A stretch of 48,532 nt of DNA from Bacteroidales bacterium (GCA_017559955.1 JAFYPQ010000036.1:1-48532); one strand, 5' to 3'; positions 16,201 through 26,257 are shown, numbered from the stretch's first letter. The notes: a model not told the origin generated them from the sequence alone. Numbers and translations: made by a program.

Positions 16201-17926
16201 CTCAGAAACATTTGTTGATAAGACAGAGGGAAATAAAGATTATGTTGCAAATTTCTCAACCTTATCGCTTCTTATCGTAAACAAAACAACAATTGACGAA
16301 GGAAATCTACTTATAGAAACCGATGCCCCTGCAACCATTATAGCAGAAGGAAATCTTTATACTACAGAAGCAGAAAGATTAACAACAGAAGTAATAGTTC
16401 CTCCACTATCTGTTGGAAATTGTACTATTGAAGTACTTGAAGGAGCAATTATATATGTAGATTTTGGAGAAAATATAACACCGGTTGAAATTCCGCAAAC
16501 GGTAAGAGGAATAGCTTTGCGTAATGTATATGCAGATGAACTTGTAGTAGAAGCACCATTGTTGGAGAAATTGACAGTTGTATCGGATGCCGACAACAAT
16601 GTTGCTAAAGTAAGCACAACATCTGATTTGAGCCAAGGCGTACAAGTTGTAGTGGAGAAAGAGATTTACACTCCACGCCCTGTAGAAGGAAATGGAACAC
16701 CAACAATCTTCAACTTCTTGTCAATGCCATTTGCATTTAATACATCCGATATTAAATATTGGGACGGCGACAGCTGGGAAGCCGCACAATTAGAGACCCA
16801 TATCAGAATAATGGTTTATGATTTTGAAGCTCGTGCAAATGCCGAATACCTAACAAATGCAAGAGGAAATTGCTGGCAAACATTAGAAACAGCTCAACAA
16901 ATAGAGGAGAACCAAGGATTTGTAATCGTAGGAAACAATGAGTATGGCGATACCCAAAACAAGAAGATGAAGTTACAATTTACATCATCTGAAAAAGCAT
17001 ACAATGGCTCAGAAACAAAAGTAATAGCAAAAGAGTTTGTAGCAGAAAAATCGGCAGAATGCGATGAGAACTGGAACTTTACCGGAGTACCATACTTGAC
17101 AGCAGGAGAGTTTACCAAAGACTATACACTATACACATACGATAACACCCGTCATGAGTGGGTAGAAGATGTATCGGTTGACGGATTAGAGACTCTAACC
17201 CCCTACAATGCGGTAATGTATCAAGCAGAAATGGAAGGATCAAGTCAATTAGAGATAGCCATAAACTCGGTATCGGCAGCAAACCTATCAAAAGCAGCCG
17301 AAGACATATTTGCCCGAGCATATATCTCAATAGACGATACCAAGCCTGCCAAGATAATATTGAGCGATGAAAGCTCAGAGAACTTCGTATTAAACGAAGA
17401 TGCGTGGTATATGGCATCGATGAACAATTCCGTACCTGCAGCCTACTTTAACGTAGGCGGCTCAGAAGCCAAAGTATCGGTACAACCCACAGCAAACGAG
17501 TTGCCAATGACCGTTTACACAGGCTCACAAGCAACCCACCGCATAGCGTTGACATCAACCGACGGCAACTACGATGTATATCTAAAAGATGCGGCAACCG
17601 AAGAAGTAGTCTGCTTGAACAACGAAGACTACATCTTTAATGCAACGCCCAAAACCACCATAGCCAACCGCTTTACCGTTTCAATGGTAGAACTAACCGG
17701 CATCATAGAAGCAGCCAAAGCAGAAGGCACAATAAAAGCAGTAGTAGCAGGCGAAGCAATAAAATTGTACGGAACCGCAGAAGGCGACGAAGTAATCGTA
17801 TATAATGCCAACGGAATGATAATAACCAATTCCGCAGCCGAAGAAGGCGTAACAACCATCACAACATCGGCAACAGGCGTAATGGTAATAAAAGTAGCCG
17901 GACAAACAGTAAAAGTGGTGAAATAA
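13247..17926 (+). CDS. large secreted repeat protein with T9SS-type C-terminus
   Basis: A 1559-residue protein with a signal peptide (MKKYISMLLMIVVYAATSIA then Q). Four copies of an unfamiliar module of about 150 residues begin with GKWYRIKD/GKWYRIRD near residues 24, 250, 550 and 783. Each contains YKVKSKSGYYIYCQ-like and GEGYYPFG-like segments. The layout recalls ricin-type lectin or carbohydrate-binding modules, but this is inference. Each is followed by an InlB-B-like repeat (TATPNVGYKFVNWTLNGEEV), near 174, 396, 698 and 930, with an extra one near 468. A non-repeated region (FNFLSMPFAF, GFVIVGNNEYG) follows. The last 80 or so residues resemble a T9SS type A sorting domain ending in VKVVK. 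It is probably an exported surface adhesin or binding protein. No catalytic motif is seen. Confidence 0.85.
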   Translation: MKKYISMLLMIVVYAATSIAQVEEGKWYRIKDVASGTYMSTENYEPHTLGAAGGVKCVEYAESDNQIFTFIPEGTNYKVKSKSGYYIFCQEWNVDALADKYTKLYFEETEGGYFIKNMKYYEISGYFTYFGVSKLDNNAGVLPAGEGYYPFGNVNPQNEAHTSTFVFEHVEIAPLRTITVSSNNDDWGTVSGATTDVDEITITATPNVGYKFVNWTLNGEEVATTSTYVDMTAGDKHYVANFEKLQQIEVGKWYRIKDVATDTYMSAESYNAHPEGSAGGVKSVDYSEVANQIFQIEADDENYKVKCISGYYIYCQSWNVDALKDQYTSLSFVETTGGYLIKNMRDNTYFKVGYVEYQDWMGTPLPAGDGYYLFGDGPEGNLHISTFLFESVEVAPLRTITLSSNNSDWGEVFGATTAEGAITITATPNVGYKFVSWTVNDEVVATTPTFVDYTGGDKHYVANFEIRIVHEVNVSSANIDYGVVEATQTGGVYEDDVVTFTATPSYGYRFVNWTLNGEILSTKNPLSITITEPISLVANFRAIPEKEHIEIGKWYRIKDITTGTYLSAEDYNAHTDGPGGGIKCVDYANSDNQIFTFEHDGENYKVKSKSGYYIYCQKWNVDALEDQYTPLFFVSTADGCYIKNTTTDSYFKVEWIINYYWEPIPLPAGEGYYPFGDCYPDLGMPISTFIIESTDPAPLRTITATVMPDETGIVTINGENNTSIIAEGDITISATPAEGYRFVNWTLNGEVVTENPTFIDHTEGDKHYIANFEKLPEVLPIELGKWYRIRDLKTGLYLSTENYDPHPMGEGGGVKCVDYAYSDNQIFMFEADGETYKIKSKSGYYIYCQISNVDALDYQYTQLVLEETLGGYYIRDAKDLKYFRVEYLMVHTWDEYPPPAGEGYYPFADANIDDFHTTTFVLESVEFAPLRTITVSAMPADAGTVTINGENVTTITAEGDIIIEAIPNEGYKFINWTHNGEEVATSETFVDKTEGNKDYVANFSTLSLLIVNKTTIDEGNLLIETDAPATIIAEGNLYTTEAERLTTEVIVPPLSVGNCTIEVLEGAIIYVDFGENITPVEIPQTVRGIALRNVYADELVVEAPLLEKLTVVSDADNNVAKVSTTSDLSQGVQVVVEKEIYTPRPVEGNGTPTIFNFLSMPFAFNTSDIKYWDGDSWEAAQLETHIRIMVYDFEARANAEYLTNARGNCWQTLETAQQIEENQGFVIVGNNEYGDTQNKKMKLQFTSSEKAYNGSETKVIAKEFVAEKSAECDENWNFTGVPYLTAGEFTKDYTLYTYDNTRHEWVEDVSVDGLETLTPYNAVMYQAEMEGSSQLEIAINSVSAANLSKAAEDIFARAYISIDDTKPAKIILSDESSENFVLNEDAWYMASMNNSVPAAYFNVGGSEAKVSVQPTANELPMTVYTGSQATHRIALTSTDGNYDVYLKDAATEEVVCLNNEDYIFNATPKTTIANRFTVSMVELTGIIEAAKAEGTIKAVVAGEAIKLYGTAEGDEVIVYNANGMIITNSAAEEGVTTITTSATGVMVIKVAGQTVKVVK

Positions 17927-17988
17927 GTTGTTCTTTAAATTAGGAATTATTTTTTAATTAAAAATTACTCCTAAATCATAATGTAAGC

Positions 17989-18020
17989 AAAGGGTTGCCC
18001 ATCGGCAACCCTTTATTTTA
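17989..18020 (+). terminator. rho-independent terminator
   Basis: Eleven-base stem AAAGGGTTGCC (17989-17999) and GGCAACCCTTT (18004-18014) with loop CATC and a T-rich tail. It ends the 1559-residue protein gene and may also act on sprA from the other side. Confidence 0.8.
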
Positions 18021-18118
18021 ATAGAGACGTGGCAAGCCGCCTCCGCCAATTAAATTAATGACCCAAACGACCCAAATGACCTAATTGCCCCAATAATACT
18101 ATTAACTAAAAACTAATA

Positions 18119-21100
18119 TTATTGTCTTTTCGAGAGGTTAAGTTGAACGGCAATACCATAACTTATATCGGTGGTTGGGTATGAGGTAGAAGATATAAGC
18201 GGAGTATTGATTTGGTGGTCATAGAATGCTTTAAGAGTAAGCATACGACTGACTGCGTAGTTTGCCGAAATTTTAATCGAGAATGTTTTGGCTCCTGATG
18301 TAGCTTGAGTAAAGTACTCCTCAATTTTACGAATTAAAGCAGTTGAGGTACGGTACGAAATATCTGCTTGAAGTTTAAGGTCGCTGCTAAATCCTCCTGC
18401 ATTACGGGCATTACCTTTTCCGAATTTAAAGTTCACGAAAGTATAACCTGCACCAATTGATAGCTCACGAGAGGATGACTCCACAATTTGTCCAGATGAT
18501 GGGTTAAGTGTAACAGTACGGCTATCTTTATAAGACGACCTTACCGAAACGCTATTTCTTAAAGTCATATCGATACCTAAAAGCGGATTAAAACTTTCAG
18601 TTAAAACAACCGACCCGATGTCGTATGGAGACGAGGGTAGAGGGGCTCCGGTCTGCTCATCTTTAACAAAACCATAACCATCACCTGCATCAACCCAATT
18701 TAAGAACGATGTAAACGATCCTACACTATATACACAGCTATAAGCATGAGTGAATGTAAAGCTCTTGAAGTGTTCTTTCATCTTTTTAAGCTTTGAAAGT
18801 CCGTCGTATGTTATACGCCAATTAGGTAAAATTCGCTTCATACTTGGAAATGCAGTAAGTTCAATAGTGTTTGCGTCACGTCCTGTATAAGCAGCTAAGA
18901 AGGCAGGAATCATAACGTCGGATGAACTCTTCTTTACACCTCCATTAGCGGCATTATAAGGTTTGCCATTAAGCATTTTGTCATTAATGAACTTAGCCGA
19001 AGGATATTTAACTCCACTATATGCGTTTTCGACTCTTCCTGCAATAATATCACGATAAGCAAGGAAGTTGTCAAAATTCTCTGATTGATAACCTTTATTG
19101 GCATTCATTCCCTTAAAAATACCTTGCATACCTACGGTTGTCATTGAGAAGTTTCCTCCACGAGTAGTAGGTCTTCCGTCAAACATAAATTGAATTTGAT
19201 TATTATTGCTCTTAGAGTATGTTGCAGTAAGAGTAATTTTCAATCCCTTAATCGGTTCTAAAGTTGCATCAATCATAAGGTCTTTCGATAGCATCGAAAT
19301 AGCAGGAGATACCAACGATGAGTCTCCAGTAATAAGCCAACCTTTGTTTATGGCTTTATCGATATATCCCTCACCCGGCATTCCAAATGCAAAATCCAAT
19401 CCTGGAGACAACGAACTTGTTGCAGTGTTTTGTCCCAATATATCCGATACGCCCGGGGTGAAAGATGGTAAAGTCATAGAGCTTGTATGCTTATATTGAA
19501 CATTTACATTGCGTAACATCATGGCAAAGCGAGCCAGATATTCACCTGCTTTATAAGCCTTACTATCCTCCTTATTTGTAACGGGAACAGTTCTGCTTAC
19601 CTTTACGGTGATATTAACCGAATCTAAATTGTTAATTCTAATACTATTTTTGTTGAGAGCTTTATACTTAATTGTATAAAGTTTGCCCTCTTCGGTGCGA
19701 CCGACAATACGCAATTTCTTAGTATCTAAGTTGTGTTGAACAACAACACCGCTATCTTTCGAAAGTGTAATTTTTTGCTCAAAAGTATTTTTGCTCTGGT
19801 TCTTTTTGGTAGCCGACGAACGAGAAGTTGTCTTCTTCTTTGAACTGCTTCTGCTTCCCTTTGAAGAACTTGAGAATTTACGGTTTACCTCTTTTAAATA
19901 TTTCGATTTATTATATAAGGTTTCGAAATTGAATTTTCCCGTAACACCAAGTTGAGCATTGTTGTTAATGGTATTTCCGATAATAGTATTTTCGTCAATA
20001 AAGGCACCTCTGTCCCAAGAGTATGTAGCGGCATATGTGCCTTGTAAATTAATCCAATCCAAAATGGGGCTTTTCGAAAGCGGAAGGTTAACCGATGCAT
20101 TAAACGATTGATTATATTTCCATGGGGTACCAAGTTTCAAAATACTTTCGGTTACAGTATCTTTCCATGCTTTAAATTCGTCGGGGAAAAGAGTCTTATT
20201 TACCACACCCGAAGGCTCATCTATATGAGCGTTAGTCATAGAAGAGAACGATAGGTTTGTACAGCGTAAAATATTCCACTGTATTGAGAATTGTCTGTCC
20301 CAATAGAAATTTTTATTAACAGAGACAGGTATCTGTGCCGAAGCGTCATTTTCAATATTACGTTCCTGTTGCTCGTTGTACATACGTGAAATATTTGTGC
20401 TGAATGTAATAGAGTTGGGAACATAATTAATAGCCATCTCTTTAAAAGTGTCAAGATGTTTTGATTTGCTTTTTAACTTAGCAAAAGGTTGCCAAGGTTT
20501 AACATACGGAGTATAAGTATAATTTAAATTAAAACGTCGGTCTTTCGAATTTTCAAATTGAGTTGTAATAGATTGGTTATCTTGTTTGTTGCTCGAATAA
20601 CTCATAGTAAAGTTTGCAGGGTCCCATGGCATAGGATTTTTACTTTGTATATCAAATTTAAATCCTGTAAGGCTGAAACTTCTGGTGCGAGACCTATCTA
20701 TTGCAATATTCTTTATAGAGTCTTTTTCAGTTTCGGTAACGCAAGCCTCCAAAGCATCATCCATTAAAACGTCTTCGTCTAAAGGATTGTATTTAGGCAT
20801 ATTTCTCTCTTCGAAATAAGAGTAATATAGAGGAGCTTTAAGTTTTACTTTCTCAGGTAAAAATCTACCGGCATCAATCACAAACGAGAAGTTATATTGA
20901 TAATAATCCTCTAATCGTCTGTCGTTAAGAGTTTGATCTACACCGCCAAATCCGGCAGTCTCAATATGAGTACCGCCTGCAATAGTTGCAAGATCCGATA
21001 TATTAAGGTTTGCGTCAGCCTTAAATCCCCAACCTCCATCTTGCTTGAACCCCGACAGACGCATTTCGTTAACCCAAACAATAATATCTTTTGTTGATGC

Positions 21101-24100
21101 AGAGTTGTTTCTCACACCGATAACTACCGACTCCATATTCGATACCGAAGGATTACCTACAACGGTAACTCTGTTGGTCTTTTTCTCGGGGTCGTATATC
21201 GAGTACGGATTGCCAAAAGATACACCTGCTTCTCCTCTCGATTTGGCACTGTTACGTTGTTTCTTTGCCTCGGTAAGAAGAGCAAGAGGAAAGTCAATCA
21301 TATTGCTTTCGGGCCAAACACTCTCTTGGTCGTTGGTATTATAAGTATTATAGTTTCCTTCGGGTGTAAGTTTAAGAGGAACCTCATACTCGTAGTAGTT
21401 CGAACGAATATCTGAACCTATCCTTACAAATACCGATATCTCACCATCTTTTACATTGGTCTTGTCGTCAATAAGTTTCTCGGCATGAACAAACATTTGC
21501 AATCTCTCGTAATTTCTCACATCCAACCCAGATGTTTTGTAAATTGCACGAGCATTTTTAGAGGGCAGATTAGTTACTTTTAACGAAATAGATTGTTCGT
21601 TAAGTTGAGTTATTTGAGATTGGTCAGGAGAAATAATACGGGTAACGCCCGGAGGAAGAACGTAGTTTACGGGTTTTTGTCCTGCATTCTCCTCAATATT
21701 TACAACCGAAACATCCAAATCACCCTCGGCTGGCAAAGTAGTACCACCGCTCTTGTCGTCGTTGTGCAGTCTTAAATTATAGCTACGCCAATCACCTCTT
21801 ACAAGTTCTAAAGAAGCAAGGCGAAGGTGAATATCCTTTTTAAAGCCAGTCATAAACATACGAGCAAAACGGATGGTTTTAAAGTCTTGTATTGAACCAA
21901 CCGTTTCACGAGGCATATGGCTACCATCACCTGTAACCTCTTTTAAAGGAATTTTAAATTGATACCATTTTACAGTGGTAGTTTCGCCATTGCGAAGAGC
22001 AACCGAGCTCTCTTGCTCTGCGGTAATATAGTTTCTACCGACTACAAGATCTTCGGGAGTAATCTTAATACCATATTGATAATATCTCTCGTACTCATCC
22101 AATGTATTATCTTGGTTTATATCCTCAACATCAGGTACACTTCTTGAAGATTGATATTCCGAATCAGATGCCTCGTCAGGTGATATCGAGTTACCCTCTG
22201 TACCATTATAGTGTTTGTAGCGTTCTAAGATTGAAGTCTCAGCATCGTCATAATCACTGCCTCTGTAAAAATGGTAGTTATCTCCTGCGGGGTCGTTAAA
22301 CGGAGAAAATTGGTCGTATGCATATCTTTGTTGCGTCTCTTGCGATAAAACGTTTCGAAGTTGATTTACATAGTTTTTATATACATCATAGTTCTGTTCT
22401 TCTTCAGTTGATAAACCATTTAATCCGACATCTTGCTTTGCTCTTGCAGCCGAATTATTATCAAATGCATATGTAACCGATTGTTGACGTGATACTTTAC
22501 CCCATACGGTATTTTCAACCATATCGTTGTTGCCATCAGTAGGTAGTCCGTTTTCAAACGACTTCTTGCCATCTCTAAGAATATCTTCCGAAATCTCACC
22601 GAAGTTAAAGTATAGGTATCCGCCATTATCTTTATCGTATATAAATGGGTCGAGCATCCAAAATTGCAAATATTCAATATTTGCCGATTCAAAGTCGGTA
22701 TTATCCATTTTACGCATAATACCACCCCATCTCATCTCAGGATTTTGAAGCGAACCATCGGGGTTGATTGCCGAAGCATCTAATGAGTATGGTCCCCGTT
22801 CGGTGGGATAGAACGATAAGTTCAACACCTGAAGTAAAGATGACTCTCCGTAACTAAGCTCTCTGTTCGGAAAAACTTCCGATGATAAAACCTCTCTTAC
22901 ATAGTGGTTAGATAGTTGGTCAAGGTCGTTTTTTATATGGACAGGAGTTAAATTTGAGTTCTTTTGTGTAAATAATCTGTCAATGTAATACCATGCAAAC
23001 AAGGCTCTGTTTTTACCATAACCAACATCGTTCGAGAGTTTCGACTCAGCGAACATCGATGGGGTAGAGGCCAAGTTCCAGGCGTAAGGTAATCTGATAT
23101 CGTTTTGAGATTGAGAATATTCAAAATCATCGATATAAGATACCGCTTTTGATTGTTTTGTAGATGGAATTAATTGAGCAAACTCTGCATTAATTGTAAG
23201 TTTTGACGGAGCAGTGGCATTAACCATTGGAATTCGGTTTACCCAATTTGTCAACCATTGGAATTCGGTAGTGTATGAGGTGTTTACACCCCAAATAGTA
23301 TTGTTTATGACTTCGTTTCCAACCGAAAGTTTTTCGGTTAAAGCCTTTTCTCCCATGTGCATTATTGTTGCACCAACTCTGAAGTTTTTGGTAAAGTCAT
23401 AATTCAAGTCCAATCCCACCAAAGTTTTCCGTTGCATATTAAACATCTCCTGACTCTCAAGAGAAACCTGAATATTACTACCTGCATCGGCATAGCTTTG
23501 GTTAATGATTGTAACCGTACCCATTGTATAGTCAACGGTATAATCAACATTCTCAACAAGCGTAACACCTCCGGCGGTAACCTTAACCGACCCTCTTGCA
23601 ACGTTCATAGAGTTAAGTTGAATTGTATTCCCTGATGAGGCTTTATATTGACCTTGAAGAGTGAATTTGTTTTTGTCGGTAAACTGTCTTGCCACGGTCT
23701 GAGTCGAATCATATAGCTCTTGGTAGATATATTTATCTACATCAGGAACCGAACCTCCAATCATCTTTTTTAGGTGCGAACCGAAAGGTTCGAGAACAGG
23801 GAATATTATTCTACCTTTCGATGAGGTAACCGTGTAATTCTCAACATAGTCAAAAACACCATCAGGATTAGGCTCATCTTTCGAGTCCAATCTGTCAAGA
23901 TTCATCACTTTGATAAGCTGTTTTCCCTTAATATCACCCAAGCTCATATATGTAACTTGAGTTCCCGAAGTATCATTTCTAAAATATATTTGAAGTTTAA
24001 ACTTATCTTTTTGAATTTGATAAGCTTCAAGTGAGTAGATATTTTTCATCATCAAATCCCAAATCGGCTCCGAGGTCATAACGGTAGTCGATTTAAGCAT

Positions 24101-25627
24101 CTTAACAATCAAACTCGATGAAGCATCGCTAATATCTGCAGCAAACTCTCCAACTTGAAAAACCTCTCCGTTTTTAGTATATTCGTATGCTACAGCAATA
24201 ACCTCATCGGCATTTATCCTTTGATTTAAAGAGATATAACCCAATTGAGTGTTAATGCTGTATTCGCTTGCTTCGAGACGTCTGGCACTCTCAATTTTCA
24301 CATAATCCTTACCTCCGGTAATGCCATAACTTTCCAATGGAGCAAGAACTTGACCGACGAGCGATATATTGCGAGCTTCGGGATATGAATTTACAATCTC
24401 CTTATATAGCGTATTTGCATCATTGGCTGGAGCCCTGTATCCGGTAGTTTTCCAGTGGCTGTTCGAAATATGTTCTTGTTTCTCCTCACCCAAATCGGCA
24501 AATGCAATAAGATTTCGAGCATTACCATAGCTACCCTTCTTATTTGTAACCCATACCTCAATACGATTAATTGTAACACCTGAAGATATATATGGGAGTT
24601 TGGCAACACTTGTTTCGTAGTTGTCTCGGAAGTTATGAGCAATAAAGAAGTGGCGGTTCTCATCATACTTGTCAACACCAAGAGCGAATTCTGTAAGTTG
24701 AGTTCCGTTTTTTGAATTAACCTTTTTCGATTCAGCCTCCTGTTGCGAAACAAGAGCAGTCATTGTCAGTTTTCCAAATTGCAATTTTGTTTTAATACCA
24801 AACAGTGATGTACCACCCTGAATTAGAGAAGAGTTGGTATTCATACTCACATTACCCGCTTCGATACTTTTAATTATTTGGTCCTCTTCTCCTTCGTATT
24901 TAAGATTGAGTTTTTGAGAATCAAAACTAAAAGTTGCATCGGTGTTATAATTCATCGAGAAGTTTAACTTATCACCAACCGAAGCTTTTATGTTTGCTTG
25001 AATTTTTTCATCAAAATCGAAATATGTCTTTTTACGAGCCTCCATCGAGAGGGCAGGATTGTCGGTTTTGTTGGTCTTTATCGACATCATCAATTCTGCC
25101 GATCCTTGAGTAGTAATTTTAACACCTCCGGGACCAAAAACTTTATCCAAAGGACCAATATTGAATTGCATATCAAAAATATCAAATTTCTTTTTGCCAC
25201 CTTTGATATTTTCATTGTTTTTTTCGTGATAATATGCTTGCATCGATTTTCTCAAAGAGTAGTCGTTATACTCTTTTGCGGTAAGCATCATAGGGGTTGA
25301 AATATCCATACCTGCAACACGGGTACGCATAATGTAACACCCTGTTTCATAGTCATATTCAATCTCCGATTTAATATTTTCCGGAGTCTTTAAATCTGCG
25401 GCATTATTATATTGCAAATCTTTGTACTCCTCAATAGAGGTCTTCTTTACCGAAAAGCGGGGTTTTGCATCTTTTTTTGTTTGAGGAGAAGAATTAACAG
25501 AAATTGTATCCGTTGATATTACATCTTGAAATTCGTTTACCTGATTATATGCAGCAAAAGCAGAATAGCCACCTATTCCGCTTATTGCCAATATTGTGAA
25601 TATAATAAGTAATCGAATATGTTTCAT
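18119..25627 (-). CDS. sprA: SprA/Sov, outer-membrane translocon of the type IX secretion system
   Basis: A 2502-residue protein from the ATG at 25627; a GTG nine bases upstream would add three residues but weaken the signal peptide (MKHIRLLIIFTILAISGIGG). The length matches the known 2400-2500-residue SprA (Flavobacterium) and Sov (Porphyromonas). The N-terminal third reads FDIFDMQFNIGPLDKVFGPG, followed by QGSAELMMSIKTNKTDNPAL, typical of the SprA N-terminal domain. Strands with alternating polar and hydrophobic residues follow to the C-terminus, which ends GIAVQLNLSKRQ as beta-barrel proteins do. In characterised systems SprA is a very large barrel through which folded cargo crosses the outer membrane. 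A Ser/Lys-rich insert (KFSSSSKGSRSSSKKKTTSR) lies near residue 1920. It lies 48 bp downstream of ruvA, a neighbour pair known in other Bacteroidetes. Confidence 0.95.
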   Translation of the reverse strand: MKHIRLLIIFTILAISGIGGYSAFAAYNQVNEFQDVISTDTISVNSSPQTKKDAKPRFSVKKTSIEEYKDLQYNNAADLKTPENIKSEIEYDYETGCYIMRTRVAGMDISTPMMLTAKEYNDYSLRKSMQAYYHEKNNENIKGGKKKFDIFDMQFNIGPLDKVFGPGGVKITTQGSAELMMSIKTNKTDNPALSMEARKKTYFDFDEKIQANIKASVGDKLNFSMNYNTDATFSFDSQKLNLKYEGEEDQIIKSIEAGNVSMNTNSSLIQGGTSLFGIKTKLQFGKLTMTALVSQQEAESKKVNSKNGTQLTEFALGVDKYDENRHFFIAHNFRDNYETSVAKLPYISSGVTINRIEVWVTNKKGSYGNARNLIAFADLGEEKQEHISNSHWKTTGYRAPANDANTLYKEIVNSYPEARNISLVGQVLAPLESYGITGGKDYVKIESARRLEASEYSINTQLGYISLNQRINADEVIAVAYEYTKNGEVFQVGEFAADISDASSSLIVKMLKSTTVMTSEPIWDLMMKNIYSLEAYQIQKDKFKLQIYFRNDTSGTQVTYMSLGDIKGKQLIKVMNLDRLDSKDEPNPDGVFDYVENYTVTSSKGRIIFPVLEPFGSHLKKMIGGSVPDVDKYIYQELYDSTQTVARQFTDKNKFTLQGQYKASSGNTIQLNSMNVARGSVKVTAGGVTLVENVDYTVDYTMGTVTIINQSYADAGSNIQVSLESQEMFNMQRKTLVGLDLNYDFTKNFRVGATIMHMGEKALTEKLSVGNEVINNTIWGVNTSYTTEFQWLTNWVNRIPMVNATAPSKLTINAEFAQLIPSTKQSKAVSYIDDFEYSQSQNDIRLPYAWNLASTPSMFAESKLSNDVGYGKNRALFAWYYIDRLFTQKNSNLTPVHIKNDLDQLSNHYVREVLSSEVFPNRELSYGESSLLQVLNLSFYPTERGPYSLDASAINPDGSLQNPEMRWGGIMRKMDNTDFESANIEYLQFWMLDPFIYDKDNGGYLYFNFGEISEDILRDGKKSFENGLPTDGNNDMVENTVWGKVSRQQSVTYAFDNNSAARAKQDVGLNGLSTEEEQNYDVYKNYVNQLRNVLSQETQQRYAYDQFSPFNDPAGDNYHFYRGSDYDDAETSILERYKHYNGTEGNSISPDEASDSEYQSSRSVPDVEDINQDNTLDEYERYYQYGIKITPEDLVVGRNYITAEQESSVALRNGETTTVKWYQFKIPLKEVTGDGSHMPRETVGSIQDFKTIRFARMFMTGFKKDIHLRLASLELVRGDWRSYNLRLHNDDKSGGTTLPAEGDLDVSVVNIEENAGQKPVNYVLPPGVTRIISPDQSQITQLNEQSISLKVTNLPSKNARAIYKTSGLDVRNYERLQMFVHAEKLIDDKTNVKDGEISVFVRIGSDIRSNYYEYEVPLKLTPEGNYNTYNTNDQESVWPESNMIDFPLALLTEAKKQRNSAKSRGEAGVSFGNPYSIYDPEKKTNRVTVVGNPSVSNMESVVIGVRNNSASTKDIIVWVNEMRLSGFKQDGGWGFKADANLNISDLATIAGGTHIETAGFGGVDQTLNDRRLEDYYQYNFSFVIDAGRFLPEKVKLKAPLYYSYFEERNMPKYNPLDEDVLMDDALEACVTETEKDSIKNIAIDRSRTRSFSLTGFKFDIQSKNPMPWDPANFTMSYSSNKQDNQSITTQFENSKDRRFNLNYTYTPYVKPWQPFAKLKSKSKHLDTFKEMAINYVPNSITFSTNISRMYNEQQERNIENDASAQIPVSVNKNFYWDRQFSIQWNILRCTNLSFSSMTNAHIDEPSGVVNKTLFPDEFKAWKDTVTESILKLGTPWKYNQSFNASVNLPLSKSPILDWINLQGTYAATYSWDRGAFIDENTIIGNTINNNAQLGVTGKFNFETLYNKSKYLKEVNRKFSSSSKGSRSSSKKKTTSRSSATKKNQSKNTFEQKITLSKDSGVVVQHNLDTKKLRIVGRTEEGKLYTIKYKALNKNSIRINNLDSVNITVKVSRTVPVTNKEDSKAYKAGEYLARFAMMLRNVNVQYKHTSSMTLPSFTPGVSDILGQNTATSSLSPGLDFAFGMPGEGYIDKAINKGWLITGDSSLVSPAISMLSKDLMIDATLEPIKGLKITLTATYSKSNNNQIQFMFDGRPTTRGGNFSMTTVGMQGIFKGMNANKGYQSENFDNFLAYRDIIAGRVENAYSGVKYPSAKFINDKMLNGKPYNAANGGVKKSSSDVMIPAFLAAYTGRDANTIELTAFPSMKRILPNWRITYDGLSKLKKMKEHFKSFTFTHAYSCVYSVGSFTSFLNWVDAGDGYGFVKDEQTGAPLPSSPYDIGSVVLTESFNPLLGIDMTLRNSVSVRSSYKDSRTVTLNPSSGQIVESSSRELSIGAGYTFVNFKFGKGNARNAGGFSSDLKLQADISYRTSTALIRKIEEYFTQATSGAKTFSIKISANYAVSRMLTLKAFYDHQINTPLISSTSYPTTDISYGIAVQLNLSKRQ

Positions 25628-25675
25628 TAATAACACTCCACTTTTGTTATACGCTACAAATGTGGACTATGCTAT

Positions 25676-26257
25676 TTATAAGGCTTTTAAAGCAGCTTTA
25701 ATAAGCTCTTCCACTTTGTAGCCGGGGTTCTCTTTTGAGATTTTTTGAACTACTTTTTTTGCTGCGGGTTGTGGATATCCCAACATTACCAAAGCAGCAA
25801 TAGTCTCCTCTTGAACCTCATCTCCTGCATGCGTACCTATAATAAACGTAGAATTACCCACTTTTATTTTATCTTTTAGGTCAACAATTATTCTTTCTGC
25901 CGTTTTTGTTCCAATCCCTTTTACATTTTTAAGCAAACCTACACTGCCCGAGGCAATTACATTCTCCAACTCTTCGGGGGTAAAAGACGATAAAATAATA
26001 CGTGCTGTGTTAGGACCAACTCCGGATACTGAAATAAGAAGAACAAATAATTCCCTCTCTCTCTTATTTACAAAGCCATAAAGCAGATGAGCATCTTCTC
26101 TGATAGCCTCATAGATGTATAGTTTTTGCTCCTCACCCTCTTTTAAAAGAGAGTATGTGGTAAGCGATATATTTACGTCGTAGCCAATTCCGTAGCTTTC
26201 AATTATGGCATTTGCAGGAGTTATCTCTGTTATTTTGCCCTTAATGTATTCAATCAT
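25676..26257 (-). CDS. ruvA: Holliday junction branch migration protein RuvA
   Basis: A 193-residue protein with the three RuvA domains. Residues 1-62 form the OB-fold (MIEYIKGKITEITPANAIIE). About 65-140 hold two helix-hairpin-helix motifs (SGVGPNTARIILS and KGIGTKTAERIIVDLKDK) that bind the junction backbone. The C-terminal domain (ALVMLGYPQPAAKKVVQKIS) contacts RuvB. Two tetramers would sandwich the four-way junction while RuvB drives branch migration. No ruvB or ruvC lies nearby. The gene is upstream of sprA on the same strand and probably shares its transcript. A weak -7-like element (TATATTCG with CA) lies at 26283-26290. Confidence 0.95.
   Translation of the reverse strand: MIEYIKGKITEITPANAIIESYGIGYDVNISLTTYSLLKEGEEQKLYIYEAIREDAHLLYGFVNKRERELFVLLISVSGVGPNTARIILSSFTPEELENVIASGSVGLLKNVKGIGTKTAERIIVDLKDKIKVGNSTFIIGTHAGDEVQEETIAALVMLGYPQPAAKKVVQKISKENPGYKVEELIKAALKAL

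Noticed and set aside
18119..25636. Many plus- and minus-strand frames of 60-120 codons inside sprA
   Set aside because: They are shadows of a long, clearly coding frame; none has a signal peptide, motif or start context of its own.
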